Notes under the pieces: generated by a model
Database searches by the model: none
Seen by the model: only the letters and a program-made list of their open reading frames with translations
Told to the model about the DNA's origin: nothing
Translations under genes and position numbers: made by a program
Shown here: positions 1 through 10,781 of the stretch, one piece after another
How the letters are laid out: the number at the start of each line of letters is the position of its first letter
Numbering within the stretch: position 1 is the first letter of the stretch
DNA from: Brienomyrus brachyistius
Taxonomy: Eukaryota; Chordata; Actinopteri; Osteoglossiformes; Mormyridae
DNA length: 64,000 bases
Reading direction: 5' to 3'
Assembly (NCBI RefSeq): GCF_023856365.1
Contig: NC_064555.1
Span: forward strand, 20,098,254-20,162,253

Positions 1-620
1 GTCTTCTTCAGTTGCAGTTGAGGATGGGTATTGTGGTTTACAGACGAACAGTATAGAACAGACAGCATTTGCACGAGTGTTTGAAAGTGTGAGATTCACG
101 CTAGATGCATGAGAGCTAGCTACCCTGTATCTAGCCGACATCATTTGCATGATGCGAAAGAATCTGATAGAGATGAATAGAGTTAAGCAGACAGGATAGA
201 AGGGGCCTGAATATCATCAGAGGTCTGTAGGACAGAAAGTTCATGAGCTTCAGCAACTTTTTTTCTTTAGAGATTTAAAATATAGGACAAATAAATAAAA
301 ATCATCACCCTCTCTAGCTTTAAAGTGTAAGCTAAGTGCCATACGACGGTAGCCTAAGCACTGCCAGGTGCTGTAACACATCAAGGTTTCATCTGGCCTG
401 CCTGCATCACATAATAGCTGTTCAAAGTATTGAAATACCTCATTATTTATATCTGATTTGGGGATCATCTCTCCTTAAGCTGCAGCTAAATCATATACAG
501 GGCAGATTTCAGATAAACCACTGAGTGACCTCTAGTGGCAGTTTCTGAAAAGAAACCTGGAGTCCAGTTTAAGACCCCAGTCACTACTTCCAGTTCTAAC
601 CCGGTTTAAACTGACCACCG
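1..620. repeat. Low-copy duplicated block X (copy 1)
   Basis: From about position 30 to 620 the sequence is nearly identical to 26035-27065, apart from two insertions in the second copy. Shared landmarks include the run around 'gtggtttacagac', the text near 160-300 and the text near 480-600. I see no convincing ORF in it. The other copy lies upstream of perforin copy B, so this block probably belongs to a further perforin unit lying left of the window. It is a segment of a tandem duplication rather than an obvious transposon. Confidence 0.75.
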
Positions 621-1388
621 CAGTTAACCTAATGACAGAGTAGGTGATGTCATTTTGTTGCTACTGAAGCCATCTTATTAAATGGCAGTGTTTTGTACTC
701 CACTAGAATCCGTCTGCAGCAGTCCTTCATATCTACTACTGATATTCATACAGTGAGATGCACAGATCAGCAACATAACATAAGAACAGTGTACTGAAGA
801 TTCATCAAAATATTATGTCTGTTAGGGGCTTAATGATGCTTAAAAGTGCATTATAGACGAGACCTTCATAGAGATTTCACAATGCAAAATGCACATGACT
901 ATAATGTGTTATGTCTTTTCATGAATAGTTATAACTGTGCTTATAACACTTTATAAATGTACTTAATGCATTATGAAGATATTTATAGCCATTGCAGAAG
1001 CGAATATGCACTTCGTTTTCCATCTAATGTGTATAATATTGATATAAAAAAATATGCCTCATTACACACAGGATTACTCTGGAATATTTTAATATACAAT
1101 GCTGCAGCTTGGATGACCAGATTGAGTCAGTTCTCTCGATCGCAAAGATATGCGAATCATGCCTCTGTGTTATACCTACCCAAAGTTACGAGCCTGGAGT
1201 TAATGGGTGCAAAAATAAATGCATTTTGCATTTGTCAGGTTCTCAGAGTTAACAAACATATGGATATTAAGCTGTTGTGATAAATATTGAGACATTGATG
1301 AATGGTCTTGGCTGATCTTGAATTAAACCTTGAGTGCCTCCTTAAGTGTTTAGTTCCACCACCCCCCCCATGACTCCTTAATCATCTA
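621..1388. other. Gene-free stretch
   Basis: AT-rich non-coding DNA. A 107-codon open frame at 957-1280 has no recognisable domain and no splice context, so I treat it as chance. No repeat family was recognised. Confidence 0.5.
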
Positions 1389-1690
1389 TAGTACCAGTCA
1401 AAAGTTTGGACATGCCAAGCTGCCTACAAAGGAGAGTTATAGAGTCACATGACCTGGCCACCTAACCAAAACCCGGCAGAGATGGTTTGGCAGGAGTTTA
1501 ACCAGAGGATGAAGGAACAGTGGACAATGAGTGCTGAATATACATGGGAATTCCTTCAGGACCAAATCGGTTCTCGAACAGCCTTCTGCAATGGATTAAG
1601 TTCAAGAATCGAGGTTCTACTGTATGTTATTTTATAGTTTGATGTCTATAATTATCCTAAAATGTAGAATTAAAGGTATAATTTTATTTG
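1389..1690 (+). mobile_element. Tc1/mariner-like transposon remnant (3' end)
   Basis: The left edge (around 1391) carries 'ccagtcaaaagtttggaca', which resembles the terminal repeat of fish Tc1-like elements. At 1449-1530 a short frame reads TWPPNQNPAEMVWQEF, which matches the C-terminal end of a Tc1 transposase around the last catalytic acidic region (normally Asn-Pro-Ile-Glu). The following non-coding tail also resembles the 3' end of such elements. Most of the transposase is missing, so this is a dead fragment. Confidence 0.7.
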
Positions 1691-1857
1691 TATTATTATA
1701 GTACTATACTAATTAAAATACTCCCATTATGAACAATGACATCTTGGGCTCCTCACACTCTTGCATGTCTACACTAGACATCCATGTGACGTGATCATTT
1801 TTGATGTTTTTCAATCATTTTGATCATTAATAGCACACAGTTTATGCTTCTCAATGT

Positions 1858-1909
1858 TTTATTCATGGAGCAAGAAAAAAAAATTCAAAACATAAAGCAA
1901 ACATTTATT
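1858..1909 (-). terminator. Poly(A) signals of perforin copy A
   Basis: On the minus strand there are two AATAAA hexamers, at 1909-1904 and 1863-1858, about 250-300 bases past the stop codon. Both are conserved at the same spacing behind copy B (18408-18403 and 18361-18356), which supports real use. Confidence 0.6.
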
Positions 1910-2157
1910 CATCTTAATGCTAAATCCTTTACATCTTAAAGGATTTTCTACTTTAAAGGCTTTTTGTTTTAGGTAATTTGGCAGTTTATCTACAAAAGAT
2001 CTACTTCAGCAGAAAACTCTCTCAAAGACTTTATATCCCATACACAGCTCTGGATCAGTTATCACTGAAAGGACATTAACCATAATCTGAAGTGATCTGA
2101 CCTATTGGAAGCCATATTGCAAAGCAAACAGCTGCAGGTGGTGCTCACCGTTTGAAG

Positions 2158-4520
2158 CTATAATATGATGGAGTGGTTCCCTGGTTGTTTCCCAGCCTTT
2201 TTTACCTTCCAGAGATTCCTAGCAAGGATCCCATTACGGGAGTCAAAGATCTTTGCTTGGGAGACGCTCATAGGTGTTGGTATGTATTCAGAACAAATAC
2301 TACCACCCAAGCTGGGAGCACATGTTAATGTGTAGGAGAAGAAGAAGGTACCATATGTAAACATACAGGTGTCTGAAACAGTTCCTCTTCGAAGGTCAAA
2401 CGAACATTCTCCTAGAAGGTCACTGTCCCAGTATGTATCTTCTTCATATACCTGGAATGTTAGCTTAGTGGACATGTCAACTTTGATGGCACCAAACTCA
2501 AAATTATCCTGCCATACTGGATTGTCATCATCTGGAATAATCTCAGTACGCTTACTCTGTGTACCATATGAGACTAGAACAGAGCCATCAGTTTTGGTAA
2601 AGCGATCTCCATACAGCTTCTTTGCTCTCATTTTATACACTTTCAGTGTAGCCAGTCCTTTTGAAACTGGGCAGCAGTTGGAGTTTATATTCTCATTGCC
2701 ATTGCAGACACAGGCACAGTGGTCTCTCGCAGAAGATCTTATTCCTATCTGACAAGATTCAGAGCAGGTCTTCAGCAGTGCGTTCTCTATGATGTACTCT
2801 TCTATTGCTTTCTTAACTGGCTTTATTGCAAAATGGCCAGAAGGCAGCAAAAAATGTAGGGGTTTCAGACTGTAGGAGACTACATCTGGGCTGTTCTTCA
2901 AGGAATTCAGCCAAGTCTTGTATGTACTTGGATCTGAACCACCTGAGAAAAGCAAATCTGCTGAATTAACATTCCCACCCACCACCTCAGAGTGGCGATC
3001 ACTGAACATGCTGCTAAAGGTCTGGCTGCTGCCCAGTTTCTTCTTAAGTTCCTTGCAGTGATGGGCTTCTGTCTTTATACTTGCAGTCATTGCAATTGTT
3101 GCTGAAGCTTCAACATCCAGGCAGTCTTTAACAGCTGTGTCTGTGAGGCCGCTCATTGCAGTCTGGCAGGTCTTGATGGCAGTGATACTCTTTAATTTTC
3201 CACCAGTTTCCACTAGTTTAATAAAATGGGTACCATATATATCAATCAGATTATTATAATGTGATGCAGTATTTTGGTTGTACTCTTTAGGCAGCTGGTT
3301 AATGAACTCCAGAAACTCTTTGTGAAGTGGAGGCTTAGTTGCTACACTGTACCTGGGGAAGGCAGGGGTAACATAAAACAATAATGAGGAGGAAAAGAGA
3401 AAAAATATGATGGGTTTCAATATCTATAATAACATCTATTTTCATTCGTGCCTAAAATAATCACAAGTAATTTATGTAAAACTGTGTGTCCCTCAACAGT
3501 GTTCTGAAGCACCGTCTCTAAACTGTAAGTATGCTTTAAAATGCAGCGCTGTTATTACCTCGCTAGTGAGAAATGTCATGTGTAGCCTTTAAGTTGGTAC
3601 ACTAGGCTAACTAATACTGCTGCAGCCCAGTTGTTGAAAGTTTCATATTCACCGTAAATATTAAAATTTACTTTCGGAAAATTGTCTGTCATGTTGTTGT
3701 TTTTGTTAGTCCTGTGTGCTGTATAGGTACTGTATGCTAATTTCCGTTATTACAGTTAACTATGCGAAGTGATATGGAACTGTAATGTGGTCAAGAGAGC
3801 TACCTGGAACTACGTTCGCCGTGCGTTTATCTGAAAATAATTGCACACCTCAGAACGTTCGTCAGCCAATCAGATTCAAGCATTCAACGGTCCCGTAGTA
3901 TAAAGTTTTATAATCTCTTGCTCATTTACATATTTAGCTTTTTGTTAATGTTTTGCATGTCGTCTTAAAAGTGAGTCTCACCTATACAAGCTGCAGTGGA
4001 CCTGATGTTTGGTGAAGCTGTATTTGTCTTGCTTTGATTTCGTCATGGCAAACATTGCATCCCGTGAGTGGGTACCGCCCAAGCCCACCCCAACTTTCAC
4101 ATTAGGGTTGACTGGAATCTCTAGGCCAACTTTCCAGTTGTTTGTCACACTGGATGTGCTGTCATTGACAACAGACTCACTGGATTCATAGACAGTGCTG
4201 GAGACCTTCATTCTGCATTTGGAGAGGGGTCTCCAATCCACTACAGCTATTGGAATCTTCTGCCGGATCCCTCCCAAGTAAGGATTTTGCCTAAGTTTAC
4301 AGGTTCCGTTTGCATTCCTCCACTGTTCAGAATCGATCACATATGCACCTTTGTGCTCCATCTTCACAATATCAAAGCCTTCTCCTCCCAGGTTGTAGCC
4401 AGGGACAAAGGGAGCCTTTTCACACTCTTCTGGGGTTCCAATGGCCATGACTCCTAAGATGCCAGGAGACTGGAGGTGACATAACCAGCCCAGGACAAGG
4501 AGCCTCCACAGTCCCTCCAT
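2158..4520 (-). CDS. prf1: Perforin-1-like, copy A
   Basis: Pore-forming immune effector of the MACPF family. In the known family it is stored in lytic granules of killer lymphocytes and inserts into target membranes in a calcium-dependent way. Coding exons are 4520-3982 and 3352-2158, joined across a 629-base intron with GT-AG ends and the split codon AG|G (Arg180), giving 577 residues. Visible parts: a hydrophobic signal peptide (residues 1 to about 22); MACPF domain to about 370 with the signature IYGTHF (about 218-223); a Cys-rich EGF-like segment (about 376-407); a C2 domain (about 413-520) with acidic calcium-loop residues; and an Asn-His-Ser glycosylation site six residues from the C terminus. 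The ATG at 4520 is preceded by a splice acceptor (AG at 4544-4543), which fixes the 5' end of exon 2. Exon 1 is non-coding (8478-~8540). No disabling mutation is seen. An antisense open frame at 2369-2752 is a shadow. Confidence 0.93.
3482..3903. repeat. 422-base repeat inside perforin A intron 2
   Basis: This stretch matches 17542-17963 over the whole 422 bases with roughly six differences by eye. It is absent from intron 2 of copy B, which is 235 bases against 629 here. It ends in 'cccgtagtata'. It is most likely a transposon-derived insertion. The second copy continues leftward into a longer palindrome-bearing region (17115-17541), so this one may be truncated. Confidence 0.75.
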
Positions 4521-4542
4521 CAGTGGTGTTTCAGGTCCGGTT

Positions 4543-7500
4543 CTACAGTAATAAAAATACACAATTCAAACAAATGGTCTTAATGTGAGATTTGATACTA
4601 CATAACCATGAACAAGAATATGAAGATACCCACACGTAATCGTACATGCGACTTCCATGATAAAAGCACAATATAAGCACAAGAAATTTTTGCTGTATTA
4701 GTGACTGAGTCGGTTTGATTTTAAGATTTAATTACTCAAATTAAGAGGATGTTAAATATCTCAAAAATGAAACCAGAGTGATAAGGGCAGAGCAGCAGTT
4801 CAGTAATATGTCAGGCTGGTACCAGGGAGTAAACAGCTTAGGAAATATCAGACAGCTCCCTGCTAATAAAACAAAGAGAAATCAAGCTGCCTGCAGTCTT
4901 AAAGACGTACAGCAGAATCCCAGCTTCTCTGGTGGGCGACAGAAAGAGCATGAGAACAGGGGACAGTTACAGATTCCGATTCTTTACTGAGGTTGTGCTT
5001 TGCCCTGTGCTATTGCGCAAACATACCCTGTGTCCTTGGTGAGCACACACTTTGTGCTGGGGGAGAGCTTGATTTAACCCTAAATACCTATGTGCTGCCT
5101 GTCTTAGTAACCCACAGCATATACAAAGAAAGGGCAGGGTTGCAGTGGGGGCCGTAGAGCTCGAGCCGCACCCAGAGCCGCAGCCACGGTCGGAATTCCT
5201 GCCAGTGGATTTTTTTTAATTGCCAGATAGTCTATACTATGGAAAAAATATACCTGGAATAACTGAATATTCATACTGATTTGAATGACCAAATTCTACT
5301 AAATATCCATATTGTTGCAAAGTCAGCGTGGTAATTAATTATTAATAAATAAGCAGAAGGGCAGATGAGAGTTAACATATTCACTTAGTGGGATGACCAG
5401 AGTGAGGACCAGCCGTGGCACGGACAGGGGAAGTGGCCAGATCACACATCGAACACCATCAGGGGATCACAAACAGCCCACAACAGGGAAATGTTATATT
5501 TAACACTTCATGAGAATGCGATGCACTTACATTCACTGACATAACTACATACCACGGACATGATTTAAGTATTTACACTAGGTACAGTCCGGTGCAATGT
5601 ATGCCAGTCTGCGAAGGATTACGCCCCATGCAAATTTCTGCGATCTTTCGGCAAGCTCTAAAAACATGTCAGTTTAACTGTTCATGGCCAACTCGCAAAT
5701 TACTGAAACCAGGAATGTCTGTGAATCTGAAGGGGGTAACTTGTATTTTAAATGATGTTACTATTATTTCTATATATATTAATTTACATCCTGTAACAAC
5801 TGTGAAATACACAAAAACACAGCAAGCAAAAATTTTGCTCGTTTGTCAGCATTCAGATACGTGTTGCTATGCTCTTGAGTGAGCAGAGATTCTGTTCTCT
5901 TACCTTAGTTAAATATTATGTGTTCTGCATGTATATTTTTGACTCTGTCTGTATAATTTTGACTCTGTTGGTTTCAGGAAACCCACAATAAATTAAATTC
6001 ATTAAATTCATATTTGTCTGCAATGTTTGTGTTTTTTGTAATAACGATCTGTGTTGTGCAGGTAAAGATGGAGATCTAGGAGACCCACTAATAAACAATA
6101 AAGTGGATTCAATTCAGTTTTAAATGGAGTTTGATAATCATGTTGTACATTTTTCATTATTTAGAAAGGGGGGGGGCAAATATAGAATTTTGCAACAATT
6201 TTGCAAATTGTCAATTTATTTCAGAAATGCTCCAAAGCAATGAAGAAAAATTGTAATATGGCCCTCAAGAACGCATAGTGAAAAAAGTACTTAAGTGTAC
6301 TTTAGTCAGTAGCAAAATGTGTGGTAAAAGGTTCATTTACATGTGACATGCCCGTATTTTGCTGTTTCTCAGCCCAAAGCACGCAAGTCGGCAGCTATGC
6401 AGTTTTTTGGCTTAAGTGCATGGCATAATAGACCCTTAAATGCGTAATATATTTAGTCAGACCTCTGCTTATGTACAAACCTGCAGAGGGTGACTCTTGC
6501 TCACAGCTAGCAGGTTCTTACCTATTATCTACCCTAAAAGATAATATTTAAATATACCCTGACCCTGGGTAAACAGTTGTACATTTGATGCATGAACGTT
6601 TACAGTTTTTCTCAGTTGCTTTGGTGCATTTCTCAGATTAGAATTTAAAGTCTCAAAACTACCTGTCCCACTTCCACATCCCTGATTCACTTGTGCACAT
6701 CATAAAAGCAATGTCTCATTCCATTGGGAAAATGTATTTTACCAGTACTCTGTTGAATTATCTTAGCCCATCTAAGCATTAGTTCATTGCATAAGTCATT
6801 GCATGCAAAATGGCTAAACCTGTTGTCATAATCTGTCAAGGATATTCTCTATACAGCTCTATTACAGTTGGTAAATGTGTCCTGAATTGATGAATTGCTC
6901 TCAATCGAATCTTAACTTTTATCAATGGAGGGGACTGTTTGAAGTATTAGACTGATCAGTGATCAACTACAGTAGTCCTCTAAAATATCACATCTCGTGA
7001 ACCTTCGGTTGGCAAGCATATATTGCCAGAGCATGACACAATATTACAATTTCTGACAATAGAAGAACGTGGAAATGAACAGGGTCAACAGTCGGGAAGA
7101 AGAGGAGTAAGGCTGCATGATGGAAGGATAAGGAGGTAAAACAGAGGAAGAGGTACGAGAGGCCAGGACATAAGGCACAATACCAATGAAATAGGGGCCA
7201 CAGTTATGGAGCATTTTCCCAGTTATAACGTTGCAATGGTTGAGGCTGGTTGAAGGATACAGCTAAATGTTGGGATATATAAGCATACACACACTGTTTA
7301 TATATACTGTAAGTTACAAGTGTGTTTATGTGGTATAGTATACTGTTACAGAAAAAGTACAGCCTTCTGCATTCAATCATTGTCAACAAAACCTTAGCTA
7401 TAGTTTACAACAGAAAATAGTTATATTGACAACATGACTACGCATTTTACAAACATCTTGTTTGTAAACAATGACACAAGGACTTGTCATTCTGATACCA

Positions 7501-8477
7501 CTGACATGTTCATTGGCTTAAATACCTACTTTTGAGGGATAAACTAAATATTTTGAGAAAGTTATGGGATTTTGCAGGTGATCCACTGTGTGGTGGTGTT
7601 TGTACAAATAGTTTCGAAAAATGCATGTATTGTTTTACAGATGTTGATTTCATAAATGTACCAAAGTGTCTGAGAAAAACTGGAAATATACAGTGAATGT
7701 AAGTCAGGGGCAGACCCAGGACATGCTGGAGGGAACTATTTTTCTCAGCTGGCTTGAAGGTTCCTGCAAATGCCCCAGAGCTGCAGTCTGTGGCCTTGGA
7801 AAAAGTGAGGTCTACTCTGATCTGCTAAGTGTGTTGCCACAATAACCAAGAGAAGTAAAGATTATTTATTTACGTTCCAGTTTAAATAGAGTGAAATCAT
7901 GAAGTAAATGATGTGCTTCACCCATATCCAGGTGCATTCCTATGAATGTCTACAGAAGACCAAAGCAGATGGGCAGCACTCACATTAATAAAGGTGATCA
8001 ACTTTCCAAGAAACATAATACCATGTTGAAGAAAATGTGTAAAGAGAGTAAAATAACCAAAAGGAAACTATCTTAAGTAGCTGCACAACATTCTATTGAT
8101 GATCTTGTTTTTTGTGTCCAGGAAAAAGCTGCAAACTCCATTAAATACTTTTTGAAAATAATATCAGCAGTTTAACAAATTTTTAGCTCATCTTTTTTTA
8201 ATATTACCATTATAGTGAAAATTGTAGCATTTGTATAACTTCTATATACAGTGTAGGATGTAGTTTTTGCTTTAATTTTTTTTGCGTTAATTGATGGCTT
8301 AAGGACTCCTTAAATATGAAAACACTTCTTATATAGTCAGTGGTTCTTAAATACTTTTTGTCGTTCTACATTGCTTAGGCAAAAATATACAACAAATACA
8401 TAAAATGGTTCAATTACACATTTCCATAATTTTCTTGATTTGAAATATTAGCAACTCAGCCACATGTGTGATCCTAC
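4543..8477 (-). other. Intron 1 of perforin copy A
   Basis: The intron is inferred between the donor at 8477-8476 (AAG|GTAGGA on the minus strand) and the acceptor at 4544-4543 (ACTGTAG|AA). It holds the duplicated segment 4590-4990 near its 3' end. The remaining 5000-8370 is AT-rich with no ORF, gene or repeat family that I recognise, apart from short homopolymer runs near 6170. Confidence 0.6.
4590..4990. repeat. Local direct duplication (copy 1)
   Basis: This segment matches 9520-9890 in the same orientation. Shared landmarks are 'tttgatactacata', 'cagggagtaaac' and the adjoining 'ggcttaggaa' type text. The two copies flank the non-coding first exon of perforin A. Divergence is substantial, so the duplication is older than the perforin A/B split appears. 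Confidence 0.55.
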
Positions 8478-8540
8478 CTTATTCAGTGAGCAACCAGATC
8501 AGATACCATTGAATGTAGATGTGGAGCGTGTCCCTTTTGG
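8478..8540 (-). other. prf1: Non-coding exon 1 of perforin copy A (5' UTR)
   Basis: On the minus strand this block ends in a good splice donor, AATAAG|GTAGGAT (exon edge 8478). The block and the promoter behind it are conserved at 22319-22450, upstream of copy B. A non-coding first exon followed by two coding exons is the known layout of vertebrate perforin genes. The start near 8540 is estimated from the TATA box, not observed. Confidence 0.6.
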
Positions 8541-8562
8541 CGTGCCTGGTTAGATTGTTCAT

Positions 8563-8570
8563 CTTTTATA
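8563..8570 (-). promoter_or_regulatory. TATA box of perforin copy A
   Basis: The minus strand reads GATATAAAAGATG, a near-consensus TATA box, about 30 bases upstream of the inferred first exon. The surrounding sequence (CAGTGTGACG upstream, AACAATCTAA downstream) is shared with copy B. Confidence 0.6.
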
Positions 8571-8844
8571 TCAAGTTCTTTTCAGCGTCACACTGCAGTT
8601 TTGAAGATTGCTTCCTTACTTAATTATTACCTCATCTGCGCAGCATTTACTCAACACTAAATGTTTGTGGTTCTGCTCAAGATGCCTCCAAATAGTGAAG
8701 AGGCAAGTGCTCTGTCCTCCATTTATTCAGCAGCCCAGTGAAAACAGATCACATAATGTAAGACACCTATGTATTGTTCAGCATTTATTTGTTGCTCTTA
8801 TCCAAAATGGCGTAAAACTGAGAAAGGAGGGTCAGGCACAAAGC

Positions 8845-9125
8845 CGTTGTCTGACAGGGAAAGTATGACCCAAATGCCGCTGTGGACAAACCCCACATTG
8901 GGGACTTAATTCGATGAGGCACACAGGTTCAAACAAAGCCTGGGGAGCGCTTAAATACAGGATTAACAAAAGGGCAGATGAGAGGCAGCTGGGAATGGTT
9001 AATACACTATGAGGGCAGGAATGGGAGGCAAGACAAATGAACAACTGGTGTGGCGTGTTTAGGGTCACACTGCAGAGGAAACAGAATGATCAGACAGGTG
9101 CAGGGGGCTAGAGGCATGGCAGCCA
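8845..9125 (-). mobile_element. Possible LTR fragment
   Basis: A moderately GC-rich block, unlike its neighbours, with the texture of fish LTRs (short direct motifs, a 'cttaaata' TATA-like core). No internal retroelement genes or matching second LTR are visible. Weak call. Confidence 0.25.
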
Positions 9126-9164
9126 TAACCATGGTGTCAACATTGGGGGCAACCAAGGCTGAAA

Positions 9165-9245
9165 TTATGATATATATTGGGGGGAGACATTGCGAGCATG
9201 TCTGAATATTGGAATGGATGTCCCCCCCCCCAATATATATTGTAA
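9165..9245. repeat. Short imperfect palindrome with G/C runs
   Basis: 'atatattggggggagacat' is followed about 30 bases later by its inverted partner 'atgtccccccccccaatatatat'. It resembles a very small hairpin MITE. Confidence 0.6.
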
Positions 9246-9519
9246 TTACAGCCTTGGTCAGCCAGTTCCTGGAGCAATTGGGGTTATGTTCTGCACTGTG
9301 CTCTAAAACCCTCCCTTTTTTTAGCTTGCACAGCGCAAGAATGATTTTGGTGCTAAATAGGATTGTGCAGTATTACAGTAATACCAGGGTATTTTCCTTT
9401 GAAAACTGAGTGAAGCAATTAATGCAGTGAACATTATTTTCACAATCGACTAGCAATGCCTGAAAGATCAACTGTTTAATTGGCTGGTGATCACTGTTTT
9501 AGACAAATAGTCTTGCTGG

Positions 9520-9890
9520 GATATTTGATACTACATAGCCATGAATCAGAAGAACAAGGCATCCACAACCATGCAAACTGAATATGGAGCTTCTGTTGTG
9601 TTCAACTCTGCTGCCAGTAGGTGGCGATGTTAGAGCCATGAGTACATTCTCCCTCACTGATTTTGAACATAACAGCTTCCATGTTCATAAGCAGAGCAGC
9701 AGCTCCGTAATAAAAAAAAAATTCTAGGGTCTGTTGGTGCAGAAGCTGCATGTTTCCTCCATGCGCTGTTATCATACGTGAGGCAGCGGCCAGGGAGTAA
9801 ACGGCTTAGGAAGCATCACACTGCTCACTGCAAATAAAAATCAGGGGAAAAGCAGGCTGGAAACGTGCGGAAAGAAATAACATCATTTCA
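9520..9890. repeat. Local direct duplication (copy 2)
   Basis: Partner of 4590-4990. It lies upstream of the perforin A promoter and contains an A-run insertion near 9712. No gene is seen in it. Confidence 0.55.
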
Positions 9891-10781
9891 TAATTTACTA
9901 TTATTCCAGTGCTATAATCCCAAACTGTCATGCATATAATGGAGAGAACATATGAACTGGTGTCAGTCAATGAGTCAGCTTCTTACAATCTATTATAATC
10001 TTTTTCTTTTTTTTTATAAATAACTTTATAAATAAATAATAAAGAACATATTGCCTGCTTTCTTTCCTATTAGCAGTATTTTAACGTATGCTGTCTCTTT
10101 TATATGGTTTATTTTATGATTTTATATTGTTTGTATTAAGAACAGTACTTGTGGCATGAGATCAGTCACAGGAAGAACATGCTGGCCCTTATGAGGCCTC
10201 TATATTGAAACAAATGGGGGGGGGGGGGGGTACTAAGGAAGCTGATGGTCTATTTTTCAACCATGAGGGACTTTTGGTTGCTCCTCTGCCAATTGTTGAG
10301 AGATACCGGCTAGATATAGTCGGCTCACCTAAACGCATAGCGTGGGCTCTGGATTCAGTTTCCTGTAGGGGGGCTGGATGCTTTTTTCTTCTGGAGTGCA
10401 GTAGGTGATTGACAACGAGCTGGGGTGGGGCTACTGCTGGCCCCCACAGCTCGATACATTAACATCGGAGTTTACCCCTTTGAACGAGGGGGCTGTCTCC
10501 CTGCGCCTTCTGGTTGGGGAGAGGTCTCTGACTGTCATCTCCGGCGAATGATGGTTCCGAGTCCCCAGCCTTCTTGGACTCCCTGAGAGGCGTGCTGGTT
10601 AGTGCACCACAAGGGGATTCCCTCGATTTACTGTTGGACTTCATCGCTCACGTGGGCAACAACAGTGTGGCCTGGAGGGGGGGTGATTGGGAGGAACGGA
10701 CTCCCTGATCTGAACCCGAGTGGCCAATCAGCTGGCCAATAGTTGCTTTTAATCATGAATCCATATTTGTATAATTTAGTT
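9891..10781. other. Gene-free stretch with a G15 run
   Basis: Contains a run of 15 G at 10216-10230 followed by a GC-richer patch (10240-10740) with short chance open frames. It may be the remains of a repeat, but I could not assign a family. Confidence 0.4.
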
